From Penicillus capitatus (lineage: Eukaryota; Chlorophyta), in assembly GCA_965649825.1 (NCBI GenBank), contig OZ287698.1:558001-622000 (forward strand): a DNA stretch of 64,000 bases, written 5' to 3'. Within the stretch, counting starts at the first letter, position 1; every line of letters starts with the position of its first letter. Both the position numbers and the translations under genes were made by a program. The notes under the pieces are model-generated. The model was not told the DNA's origin and searched no databases. It was given only the letters and a program-made list of their open reading frames with translations. This document shows, in pieces, positions 23,252 through 34,013 of this stretch.

Positions 23252-24587
23252 CTATGTCGTCAACGCGATGATCTCGCTTTTGTGCGCAGATCGGGTCAAT
23301 TGTTGAAATTCATCCTCTGGTGAATTTCGTGTAACAACAAGCAACACCGAAACCATAATGATAGCATCACCGATCAAAGATATCCATGTCATTGCCTCAG
23401 AAAGAACAATGACGCCGAGAGCACACGATATCAGCATGTTCGTCATAAAGGCTTCCGTCGATTTGACGGCGGATCCGCCCTGGAAGGCTCGAGACAGCAT
23501 GCAGTGAATAAGCACAACCGAGATGGTGATGCATATCAAGAGCACATTACTTTGCCATGACGTCACAAGGATTACTTCCTTTGGATAGCCTATGGCAATG
23601 AACGGGATGCAAAAAATCGCAACGATTGCATGGACGATGACCCCCAATGCTGTTGCATTCACACGTGTCCCCAGATACCTAAGAACAGATGCATGACGGA
23701 TATGGCCGTCCGATTAGATAGAGGAGCTACCGCAAGATGATGAAAGTGAGACCGAATGAGATGTTGGCACTTGCCGCACATGCAATGCCGCCGATCCTCG
23801 ACATCCCCCAGTATCCAGATGGGCCCAAGAAAAATGGAGGACGGGCTAAAAGGGCATTACCGCTGAGACAGCCAATGGTACCGATCCAAGATACCAGTCC
23901 AAGTTGCTCCATGCCGAACAGCCAAGACAGCACAGCTGTTACAACTACAGGAGAGCGACGTGCAGTGCGTCAGAGGCGACGATTGGCATCTGACCTGGGA
24001 AGCTGTTGGACATGAAGGCGTATTCAGAGAGAGGAAGCAGAGACGCTGCCACTGCCGAAGTGAGAAGGGCAGTAGCAGCAAAGATCCCTCCGAGCAGCAC
24101 AAGTGAAGCATTCGATCGAAATTCTTCAAAGGAAACACCCGTGTGATGACACACGATCCAGAGAATGATAGCGGACAGGGATGAAGAGATGAAAATGATT
24201 TGAAAAATAGACACATCCTCGCTCAGGACTTTGATAATGAGAGCAACCGTTGAGAGCAGGATGGCCGCTGTCAAGGCTTGAGGTATGTAGGAGTTGAGGT
24301 ATACACTACAGCACCATGCTGCTGTCAAGGTAGACCACAATAGAAAGGGTCCTACCTTGTGCTATCGACTGTCTCGTTGAGTAGGCGTCGTAAATTGGAA
24401 GCACGTGGGACATCCTTCGTGCATCCGTGGCCTTGGGAGGAGGATTCCTTCAGATGCGTCGTGTAAGTGTCTGTGGTTTACTTGGAGGAGCTTCGAGATC
24501 GGACTCCAGAGTGATGGTAGTGTTCTCTGATGCACGTGTCACATTTGTGGCGACATCCGTGACGGTCTCGCGTATGTCCTCCATCAT
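23252..24587 (-). CDS. EamA/DMT-family transporter, paralogue 2
   Basis: Five exons: 24587-24482, 24431-24356, 24305-23995, 23944-23731, 23678-23252 (377 aa). Exons 1, 3 and 4 have exactly the lengths of their counterparts in paralogue 1 (106, 311 and 214 nt), which supports the model and the start. Ten membrane helices are predicted. It is the most divergent of the three: the first-half motif reads LLPLSEYAFMSNSFP and the second half has VLSEAMTWISLIGDA. The hydrophilic N-terminus differs almost completely from those of the other two copies. Substrate unknown. Confidence 0.86.
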
Positions 24588-25661
24588 GTTATCCACTCGA
24601 CTACCAAACGAACGTCCTTGTTTTGGAAACGCGTACAAATATACTCTCTGGTCAGCCACGTCGGGAACGTCGCTAAACTGCGACTGTCTAATTTTGGAAG
24701 GCAGCGTGCGGAACGTACGTACGGCTTAAGTAAGAAGTGACGGATGCGACAGTCAGCGCCAGTGACCGTCGGCGTCTGGACGGTGGCGCGCTACCTTTGT
24801 CCGCGTCGACGACGGGTTACACTTAAATCGACGGTTGACGCAGATACTGTCATTCACCGTTCGACTGCAAAAGACATCGTCTCCAACATGGAGATCCCTT
24901 TGCGCTTGATTCACAGTCTCGATCTCCATCCGTTCCCTACAGGGTATGCATTCAACTTCTTTTCTTCTATCTTCCGAATGTGGCCTATAAATCTTTTGGC
25001 TGGGTCAGATTAGCAGGCTGTCGTGCAAGAATCCGTTCTGGTAGTCATCCAGACGCAGAAGGCATGACATGAACCGCACTGCGTCTTCCGCTTTGTTGTG
25101 TAACATTTAGGCTTCACTTACTCACAAGTGCAATCCTCTAAAGTCTCAGATTGCACTCGCGGCGTATCCATGCTCGATTGCTTCATCGATCCGTGAAATT
25201 CCTGCACGACAGATATAGTAAATCTCTCCGTACACGCAGCCAATGGCATATGATACACGCAGTCAACTGACAGAAGACGAAAACAAGAGGAAGACGTTCT
25301 TTCGGCGTATCGATTGTGAACATCTGCATCTTGACGTCCGATCAGGTGAACGGGATGAAGCGGCTAAGAAACATAGTGAATCTCTTATTCGATTTGCCAC
25401 TTCTGTATCGATACTCTTGCAGAAGGAATGGACCGTGCATACACATGCCTTCTCCCTTCTCAACTCACCGCATTTCATTACAAGACAGATTCCGTTGAAC
25501 ATACCGAAGGACATCCTTTGATCATCCCATGATAAGGTTAAGTTTTTTTCTCGATTCTGGAACTGTAAGACTTGTAAGAAAAGTGATGGAAAAAATTGTG
25601 TCAAACTGCAAGGAAAGATGGATTGCATCGACTGGCAATCAAAGAATGTATCCCAGAAAAC
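24588..25661. other. Spacer between transporter paralogues 2 and 3
   Basis: About 1.1 kb containing the presumed promoter of paralogue 2 and the 3' end of paralogue 3. A 92-codon plus-strand ORF (25243-25521) and a 121-codon minus-strand ORF (25263-25628) overlap one another; neither shows a family or splice structure and I do not call them. Confidence 0.5.
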
Positions 25662-27031
25662 TCAAGCTCTCTGTTGAACGGACATTTCGATTGTCTCTTC
25701 AGGTTCTGCAGTATCAACTGCCTGATACGGTTTGTCCTCACGCTTTGCAGAGCGGGGCGTCTGGACGAGTAGAACGGACAGCAGAATGGTCGCTGCACCG
25801 ATCACGGAAGTCCAAGACATCTTCTCGGACAGCGCCAAGACACCGATGGCGGCGGCTAGCAACGTGTTTAGTATACAAATGGCTGTTACCTTCGTAGGCG
25901 GCCCAATTTGGAAAGCTCGTGCCATGGCACACTGCACGGCGGTGCCCGAGATGATGGTCATGAGAAAAGGGAATATGTACAGCCAGCTGACGGAAAGACT
26001 TACGGCCTTCGGATAGCCCACAGACATGCATGGCACACTGACAAGCACCACGCACGCATTCACGCTGATCGTCAGCACAATACTGCTCACGCTCTTCCCC
26101 ACACGTCTGTGGCATAAACTCTCTTAGTCGATCATCTCATGTTGCGAATGGACGGACTTCAAAACGATAAACATGAAGCTGATCGTAACTGTTCCGCTGA
26201 GCGCGAACAGAATACCCATGATCCGTTCCTTTCCCCATTCCTCATGTCCGCCAAACAGGAAGGGCGGGTGTGCGATCAGTAAGTTGCCCGTTAGACAACC
26301 AAGCACACCACACCATGCAAAGATGCTGAGGCATTCCATACCAAACAGAGAAGAGAGTAACGCTGTAAAAACTAACAGACAGGCACCATTAGACTTAGTG
26401 GACAGAAGACCTGGCATCTTACTTGGGTAGCTGTTAAAGATGAAAGCAGATTCTCCAAGGGGCAGCATGGATGTTGCCAGCGATTGCAGAAGGAAAGAGG
26501 CAGATCCAAGAATGCCTCTCAGAAGAACGAGGGGGATCTTGGAGCGATCGGTGATAAATGGAGTGTTGGACCACTGGCAGATGGCCAGAAGAATGAAAAA
26601 GCAGATGAAGGCCCTTCCTCCAGTAACTTGCGTTACCGATACTTTGGCAGACAGTATCTTAATGCTCGTAATGTTTAACGCCACGCCCACTGCTACCGTC
26701 AGAGCCAGCAGCACGTAATTGTCGATGTAGAACCTAAAACAGTGATCAATCTGATCTGACAGATCTCACACAAGAAGGCTTGCCTGATGAACTGCTTAGC
26801 CAAGTCCTTCACCTTTTCGCCCACTGTGCTGTTCTTTGTGACAGCGACGTTGTCGTCTTCTGTTAATGGACGCATCGATCAGACGCGTTACACACGGCGA
26901 AGCATCACACTTGTCGGCGTCGCGCTTCCTGTCTGTCCTTCTTCTACCAGTCGCATTTTCTCGCACGCCTCGTCCTGCTCTTCAGCAGCGTCCATTTCGT
27001 TGACGTCATCATGCTGCTGAGTAGGCGCCAT
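25662..27031 (-). CDS. EamA/DMT-family transporter, paralogue 3
   Basis: Five exons: 27031-26911, 26859-26784, 26733-26423, 26371-26158, 26106-25662 (388 aa). Exons 3 and 4 are again 311 and 214 nt. The N-terminal ~65 residues are acidic and soluble (starting MAPTQQHDDV), followed by ten membrane helices; LPLGESAFIFNSYP and VLALSEKMSWTSVIGAA show it is closest to paralogue 1. Intron 2 (26734-26783) begins GC: the donor reads AG/GCAAGC. The next gene, CTP synthase, starts 87 bp away in the opposite direction, so the two probably share a promoter containing the words cgtcacgtcac. Confidence 0.88.
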
Positions 27032-27118
27032 GCTTCCAGATGTTGTTAATGTCAACCCTTGACAGAACGTCACGTCACTTCTTTCTCGTCGCGTATCGGC
27101 GTGGGCATCGGTGTCAAC

Positions 27119-28844
27119 ATGAAGTACATCTTTGTCACTGGCGGTGTCGTTAGTGGTCTTGGAAAAGGCGTCACCGCAAGTAGCATTGGCGTTTTGCTCA
27201 AGGCATGCGGCTTTCGCGTTACCTCCATCAAAATTGGTACCGTACGCACCAAGAAACGCGGCGCCATGGTCAGTACGTCCTCTTCTAGATCCCTATCTGA
27301 ACACCGATGCCGGAACAATGTCACCGTTTGAACACGGCGAGGTCTTCGTTCTCGACGATGGCGGCGAAGTCGACCTTGACTTGGGAAACTACGAACGCTT
27401 CCTCGATTTGACCCTGACGAAAGAGCACAACATTACGACGGGGAAGATCTACAGTTCCGTCATCGAACATGAAAGACGTGGCGATTATCTGGGACAGACG
27501 GTCCAAGTGGTGCCCCATGTCGTCGATTGCGTTCAAGACTGGATCGAACGCGTGGCCCACATTCCGGTAGATGGCCGACCCGAGATACCAGAGATCTGTG
27601 TCGTTGAGCTCGGTGGAACGGTGGGAGATATCGAATCGATGCCCTTCATCGAAGCGATCCGCAGTCTGTCCCTCCGTGTGGAGAATAATGATTTCTGTTT
27701 GGTACATGTGAGCCTTTTGCCGTGTATTGGTGCCGTGGGGGAGCAAAAAACGAAACCAACGCAGCACAGTGTGGGTATTTTGAGAGGTTATGGACTGAAT
27801 CCCAAAATCGTGGCCGTACGCAGTCAGGATCCTGCCAGCGATGCTGTCAGAGATAAACTGTCTCAGTTTTGCCACGTAAGCCCCAACCAGGTTGTGACAA
27901 TTCATGATGTGTCAAACATCTGGCAAGTGCCTGTGATCTTGGAGCGACAGAATCTACATGTGACCCTCTGTGAGCAGCTCAACTTACCGAACGCAAGGGA
28001 AATTGATTTGTACGATTGGAAGCATAACGTTGCCGAGATGTGGGATACACTGGTGGATGATAAGGTCAAAATTGCGCTGATTGGGAAATACACCGGACTG
28101 CAGGATGCTTACCTTTCCGTTATCAAAGCCCTTCAGCACGCGTGTTTGGAAGCAGGAGTGGGATTGGAGCTGATGTGGGTGGACGCATCGCATCTGCAGG
28201 ATGAGTGGAAAGAGAGAGATGCAGAGAAGCACACAGTGAGTTGGGAAACACTTCGATCAGCCAACGGCATTTTGGTTCCGGGTGGTTTCGGCGACCGCGG
28301 TATCGAAGGAAAGATCCTGGCGGCAGAGTTTGCACGAACGCACAAGATCCCGTACCTTGGCATCTGCTTAGGCATGCAGATTGCCGTTGTCGAGTTTGCG
28401 CGTCACGTTGTTGGATGGGAGGATGCGACCAGTATGGAATTCAGCAAAGCCTCATCGAATCTCGTCGTTGTCTGGATGCCAGAGATCTCGCAGACGCATT
28501 TGGGCGGTACGATGCGTCTGGGCAGTCGATGTACGATACTCAACACAACGCAGTGCCTCAGCTCACGGCTGTACAATTCTGGCAACCGTATCCACGAACG
28601 CCATCGTCACCGTTACGAAGTCAATCCAAAGCGCGTGGAGCAGTTGGAGGCAGCTGGACTGCGCTTTGTGGGGCGAGATGCATCGGGAGAGCGTATGGAG
28701 ATTGCGGAGCTACCATCGACGGTGCATCCTTTCTATATTGGCGTCCAGTTTCATCCTGAATTCAAATCGCGTCCTGGTCGAGCGTCTCCCATCTTTCTCG
28801 GTTTCATTCTGGCATCGGCAAAGAAATTGGACAACTTCATTTAA
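27119..28844 (+). CDS. CTP synthase
   Basis: Two exons, 27119-27236 and 27289-28844 (557 aa), separated by a 52-bp GT-AG intron whose removal restores the invariant sequence [14 protein letters not shown]. The enzyme makes CTP from UTP, ATP and glutamine in the cytosol, often in filaments. The N-terminal half is the ATP-dependent amidoligase domain (start [39 protein letters not shown]); the C-terminal half is a class I glutamine amidotransferase with the Cys nucleophile in GICLGMQ and the His-Glu pair in FHPEF. Length is normal for eukaryotic CTP synthases. Upstream in-frame codons exist but the chosen Met aligns with the family start. It is the first gene of the dense right-hand compartment. 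Confidence 0.97.
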
Positions 28845-28961
28845 AGGAAAGACATCTTTTTTAATGCGCTCAATGATGATGGTCGATGATGTGACGCCAG
28901 GCGCCACGGATGTGCCATTTGTGCTACCTAGAGATTCGACTCCGCAGTTCCTTTCTGCAGC

Positions 28962-29667
28962 ATGGGCATGTGGACACCACGGATTCTCATAGGTCATGCT
29001 CAAAAGTTTCGGACACAATGGCGTCAGTGGTCTCGGTATTGCTCCACGACGTCCACCTCCGCGTCCACGGCGTCGCAGAAGGAACGACTCGCTGCAGAAG
29101 AAAAGAAAATAAATGCCATATGGACAAGCGGTCAGTATCTGTTCTCTCTAAGTGTCTGCTGACAAAATGCCCCGCAGCGTGTGTGGCTGGCAATCCCAAC
29201 ACCACGGCGGTTGACTTTCCCCCGGACTACAGTCGGTTCGTGATTCCGCCCGTTGCTTATCAACAAACACCGTGGCTCGAACGACCCACTACAGGATTTA
29301 ATCCCATATTTCCATGGATCGATGCCAACATTCCACAAGACTCAAGTACGCCAACTGCTCTATCTATCCACCGTTCTGCCCGTTGTTGATAAATTGTTTG
29401 ATCAGAAGAGGAGACTGGGGAGGATCCAGTGGAGGATGATGTGACAGCGAATAGAGGATCGGAGAATGTCATGGACTGCACGACAAAGAGAACGTACCAA
29501 CCCAATGTCCGTAAGCGAAAAACAACACATGGATTTCTTGTCAGGTTGGCAGACGGTTGTATCTGATGACATGCCAGTCAGCTCTAGAGTTTAGGAATCG
29601 TACACGCAGTGGGAGACGTATACTGAGAAGACGTATGCGCAAACATCGTCACAGATTAAGCGTGTAA
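28962..29667 (+). CDS. MRPL34: Mitochondrial ribosomal protein bL34m
   Basis: Four exons: 28962-29130, 29178-29345, 29406-29544, 29595-29667 (182 aa). Only after splicing does the C-terminus become a classic bL34, from KRTYQPNVRKRKTTHGF to RRRMRKHRHRLSV. bL34 lines the peptide-exit region of the large ribosomal subunit. The preceding ~135 residues are an Arg/Ser-rich presequence plus a Pro/Trp-rich stretch, so the precursor is much longer than bacterial L34 (about 45 aa); mitochondrial targeting is inferred, a plastid destination is possible. No unspliced ORF reveals this gene: each exon is under 170 bases. Confidence 0.85.
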
Positions 29668-29791
29668 GGATGACTATCTTAAATCCGAATTGTTGGGCAC
29701 CGAGGTGTACATTAATCAGATGAAGAAGCTGTTTTCGCTTGTGCCATAACAGATCCGTGTTTAATCAAAGACCCGCTGTTTTCATGAGTGC

Positions 29792-31820
29792 TTAAGAGCA
29801 GCATCCTTGCGTGGTGTCCAATGGTGGACGGCGAGATGTCTGCTGGGATAGAGGGCTCGACGACATCTGGACGTAATCACGTTCGGCGACATGGCCGAAA
29901 AAGAAAACGCCCAAGACGACGCCCAAAATGACGGCCGCGAAAAGACCAACATTAAATGTCATGGCGATCAGCATGAGACACAAATCGAGACAGAATGTCA
30001 GACCTGTGTGGAGATCACACAAACGACGACATGTATCGCGCTAGAAAGCAGGAGAGATCGCACCTGTAAGGACAGCTCTGATCAGGTTGCGTATGAAGAG
30101 TGAGCGACGGCGTTGGTAGGCAGACGGCGGCGCGGGTTCTTTGCCGCATTCTGTTTCGCAGGGCTGTTCACAAGACGGATCGCAGGGAGGACCGTCGCCC
30201 ACACAGGTGAAGCAATCTCCCTTGTTCTTCGTCCCTGTCACCAGTGCTCGATACCAGTAGCCTTCTAGCATGGTACGCATGGCTCTGATAGCTTGCAGAA
30301 TGATACCGAGTAGAACAATGACAAAGAAGCTGCCAGCATAGCCTGCCTTGCTTTCGGGAATCCATTTCTTGAACAGGATGATATCACGTTGGGCGAAGTG
30401 AAAGTACATCCGCATTGGCGGCAAGTAATCTCCCGTTGATCGATCGCAGAAACGATCGAAGTCGTCATTCGTCAAGGAGCAAAAACGCCGGTGCTCTGTA
30501 CAGAACGGCATGGATGGCATGGTGAAACACAATTTCGTCATCGTTTCCAATGTGTGAGCACAGCGAGCTCCTGTCGCTGGACATTCATTGCATCCTTCCA
30601 TTGCATGCGAACGGCAGGCAGCGATGATGGCTTCCTGTGTCGGCATCGTCTTGGGGGCCCTACTCGACAACAGCATCTTCATGGCCTGGTCTCGATCTAT
30701 CTGACGCATCTCACCCAGGAATGGCCATCTTTGAGTGACACTGAGGGACGAGAGAATCTTCACGGCACATGGAATTGTAACGACGGCAGCCAGACATACG
30801 TGGCATGTCTTCGCACAGCGTTGCCAGAATAGTGAACGGATCACACAGCCCATCGTTGCGATCCTTTTCCTAAGAGGCATTGGATTTATGAGACAAGGCA
30901 TCGGGAGGCGAATAACAGACCTTGCAAGCATTTCGGATACTGCAGCCTGGCATCCATGGCATCCCAGATCCTTCCGTCACACACAAAGCGATGTTATCCT
31001 CGTGAATCAAATCCAATGGATAGACATATTCCTGACACGCCTCCATCGTCGGATCCATCACACATGGGTCATCATCATCACTCATCAGCTCGGCAGTCAT
31101 GTCATGCATGGCTCCATCTGTCAGTCAGCCACGAACGGCACTTCGCACTCCCTTCTGGTTATTCCGGTCCTTACGGTTGTGATGGTGGTGGTCGTGCGAC
31201 ATCTCGGTGTTCTGGCACATGCCTGGCAGCCCTTTTGTCGTTTCGAGGCCACACCAGTCGTTCCATGGACGACATGGAAGCATGTCCATTTCCTTGCACA
31301 GAGAGGAGAGGGTCCCTAGAGGATCGAGACAGGCGTTCGAGAATTTCTTCCTCTCGGTGTTGGTCATCGGATCGGCCGACGTCGCACGGCACTGACGACA
31401 CTGCTCCACATTCTGTTCTTCGCAGATCGATCGCGTCGCCTCGAAGGCGTCCATCGTCGACAGCAGGTTTAGATCGGTGATGTCATCGCAGGAGGCGATG
31501 CCTTTCAGCGGACCGCAATTCTCTTCGAACTGAACGCAGGCGTCGAGGTCAGGGAATTCGAGGCAGACAGCCAGCAGATGGTTGGCAGGAAAACAGACGT
31601 CCGATGGCGGCGGAGTCTCGCCACATCCACGATGCAGAGAACAGCCCGAAGCGAAAGGCACTTGACTGCACACATCGTGCAGCAACTTCAGCGCCGCGCT
31701 GTTTTGGATAAAGGATTGACAAGACGCGCTCTCATACTCCGACGGGCAATGCAGTTCGTGGTCGGCAAGACACGTTGTCGCAATTGCCACAGCAATCAGC
31801 AGCAGTGAACGAACGAACAT
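29792..31820 (-). CDS. CTR-family copper transporter with a giant Cys-rich ectodomain
   Basis: Five exons: 31820-31175, 31117-30921, 30869-30715, 30659-30064, 30003-29792 (601 aa). A signal peptide (LLLIAVAIATTCLA) leads into ~420 extracellular residues with dozens of cysteines. A His/Met cluster, SHDHHHHNHGAMHDM, is created exactly across the first splice junction and resembles the copper-capturing N-termini of CTR proteins. Helix 1 follows MRMYFHFAQRDIILFKKW; a Cys-rich cytosolic loop links to helix 2 with the diagnostic MxxxM (LMLIAMTFNVG) and helix 3 with GxxxG (GVVLG). CTR proteins form trimers that import Cu(I). Total length and the Cys-rich repeats are well beyond the usual 150-400 residues. 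Shares a 121-bp divergent promoter with the mTERF gene. Confidence 0.9.
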
Positions 31821-31880
31821 CGTCGACGCAAAATCCGTTAGGTATCAGTCGTCATCGCATAGAAGATAAACATCAACCCC

Positions 31881-31913
31881 TTTATATACGCCATGGACAT
31901 GACGTAAGACGTC
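31881..31913. promoter_or_regulatory. Divergent promoter: TATA box and ACGTC elements
   Basis: Between the CTR and mTERF start codons (31821-31941). On the minus strand TATATAAA (31881-31888) lies about 60 bases before the CTR start codon, a plausible core promoter. Just beyond it are TGACGTAA (31900-31907) and the palindrome GACGTC (31908-31913), resembling bZIP/CRE sites. Function is inferred from sequence only. Confidence 0.5.
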
Positions 31914-31941
31914 GCGTTATTGAAGGACGCGTTGTGGCGAG

Positions 31942-33907
31942 ATGTGGATGGTATGGCGTTCGCGATGGAAGCCGTCGCCTTGCTGGCTCGTCCCTTCTCT
32001 GCGTCGCATCTCGGGGGAGGAATTCCATCAGGTCGATTGGGATACCCCTGCTCTGAAGTACCTTCGCTACATTGGCGTCGATATTCCCAATATGATGCGC
32101 CTCTACAAGCGTCTTGGCAAAACGAAGTACTTTACGCGGGATCGTGTGGCAGATCTCGTCGAGTTCTTTGATCACGTTGGTATGCGTGGGAGCGTGATTA
32201 AGGATGCCATTATCTGCGCACCGGATCTCCTCCGTGTCCCGCTGGAGAAACTGGAGGCGCGTGTGTGTTGGTATCGCGATGTCTTTGATTTCTCACACCA
32301 AGACCTTCGGTCCATCCTGGAACTCTATCCCAATCTGCTGGAAGACAAGGCCACGGCGCGATTTGAACAGGGTCTACAGTACTTTAAGGGACTGGGTCTC
32401 ACACGTGAGCAGTACCGAGGGATGCTGCTCAAATGCCCAACCATCCTGCACAATTCGATCGATGAGTGAGCATACCCTACTGCTTCACGCAGGAACGCTG
32501 CTAACCGTCATCGTGTTCAGTTCTGTTTCGAAGACAGTCAATTACTTCTTGGACGGAGGCGTTTCGAAGGAGGATTTCGCTGCATCGATCATGCATTACC
32601 CAGAGCTGCTCAATCTCTCACTCATGGGTCACATCATGCCCAAAGCGCACTACTTTCAGACAGAGCTGGGAATCCGTAAGGAGACATTTGCTCGGGTGTT
32701 TGTGAAGCACGGTTGGGTGCTGAAACTGAACTTGGAATCGGATGTGCGCCATACGGTGCAGTGGCTTCTGGATTTTGGCGCATCGAAGTCATCCCTCGGC
32801 AAGTTGATTCTAAAATTCCCTCCCATTCTGGGCTACTCTGTCGAGAACAATCTGAAGCCCAAACTCGATTACTTCATCCACTACTTAGGTCCAATGCATC
32901 CATCGAGGGCATTGTACGAAGGGGATCGTTGTTGTGTAGGGATGCCGTTTGGGGAAGTGTCTCTGATGATTGAAGAACATCCAGGGTTTGTGAGTGCCTC
33001 TCTGAAGGAACACATCCGGCCTCTCGTTTGGTGTTTGGAGCATGAACTGTCGATGCCGTTACACGATACTCAGCAAGTCTTCAGCAGAGCCCCGCAGATT
33101 TTCACGCTTTCCTTCGGAGAGACGATCAAGCCCACGATCGATTATTTCATCCTCGAGCTGCACTGCACGAAAGAGCACTTTGGCAAAATGCTGACGCTGT
33201 TTCCGCAGTTGTTGTGCTATGACTTGGAAAATACGATCAAGCCCAAGATCCGATGGCTCCAGGACACTGTAGGCCTCGGACACGATCAGATCAAAACGGT
33301 GGCGCTGCATCGGTGTGCAAAGATAGATACCATCTGGAATGAGGGGTCAACGAGTAACTGTGTCTTTAGGATCTATCCCTACACCACAGAGATGCTGAAC
33401 AACAAGCTCATGTTCGTCCGCACGCAGCTGGACATTACACACGAAGAGATGCAAAAGATGATCCTTGCCGACGCATCGTTCCTGCACAAGTCTCTCTCCA
33501 ATCTGGCCAAGAAGATTCACCTTGTGGACACAGAATTGAAAAAGGACCGCAAAGAGATCGCGCAGCTTCCGCAGTACCTCGGTTATTCGCTCTCAGCCAG
33601 ACTTCAGCCTCGCTGGAAATTCCTGCAATCCCTGCAGCGAGATGTCTCTTCTCTCACACTACAACAGATGTTTGCCTGCTCGGACGACTACTTCGCCAGT
33701 TCCGTCGCCAAGAGCTCCAGCCTCAAATACCGCATATTCAGGAAGAGCTTACAGCGGAGCGCATCCGAAGACGAGAGCGAAGACGAGACAGCGGAGGAGG
33801 AGATGCTCAAAGAGACGTTCTTCCAGCAACAGAGCGGCGCGCCCATCGAAGAGATGCGTGAGGCCGAACGACGCTTTGCACTCAGCTTCAAGTATCAGAC
33901 CGTATAA
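31942..33907 (+). CDS. mTERF-family organellar nucleic-acid-binding protein
   Basis: Four exons: 31942-32465, 32521-32888, 32940-33312, 33370-33907 (600 aa). Introns 2 and 3 are 51 and 57 bp, stop-free and in frame, so a naive ORF reads through them; removing them restores the repeat spacing. The protein is a long array of ~35-residue mTERF helical repeats (for example YPNLLEDKATARFEQGLQY, HPGFVSASLKEHIRP, FPQLLCYDLENTIKPK), with an acidic Ser/Glu tail. mTERF proteins bind organelle DNA or RNA and affect transcription, translation or splicing. The first ~25 residues are Arg/Trp-rich and may be an organelle presequence. Mitochondrion or plastid cannot be decided. Confidence 0.92.
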
Positions 33908-34013
33908 TGCGTTAGTACTTTATGCGACGACTTGACAGGCGGCAGATGTTTGTAACCGCCATCAACGTCAACATCTGGTCCGACTGTTCGTCTGCCGACG
34001 TGTATTGCTGCCG

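Noticed and set aside
24450-24659. 69-codon minus-strand ORF taken as a separate small gene
   Set aside because: Its 5' part is exon 1 of transporter paralogue 2; the remainder is intron.
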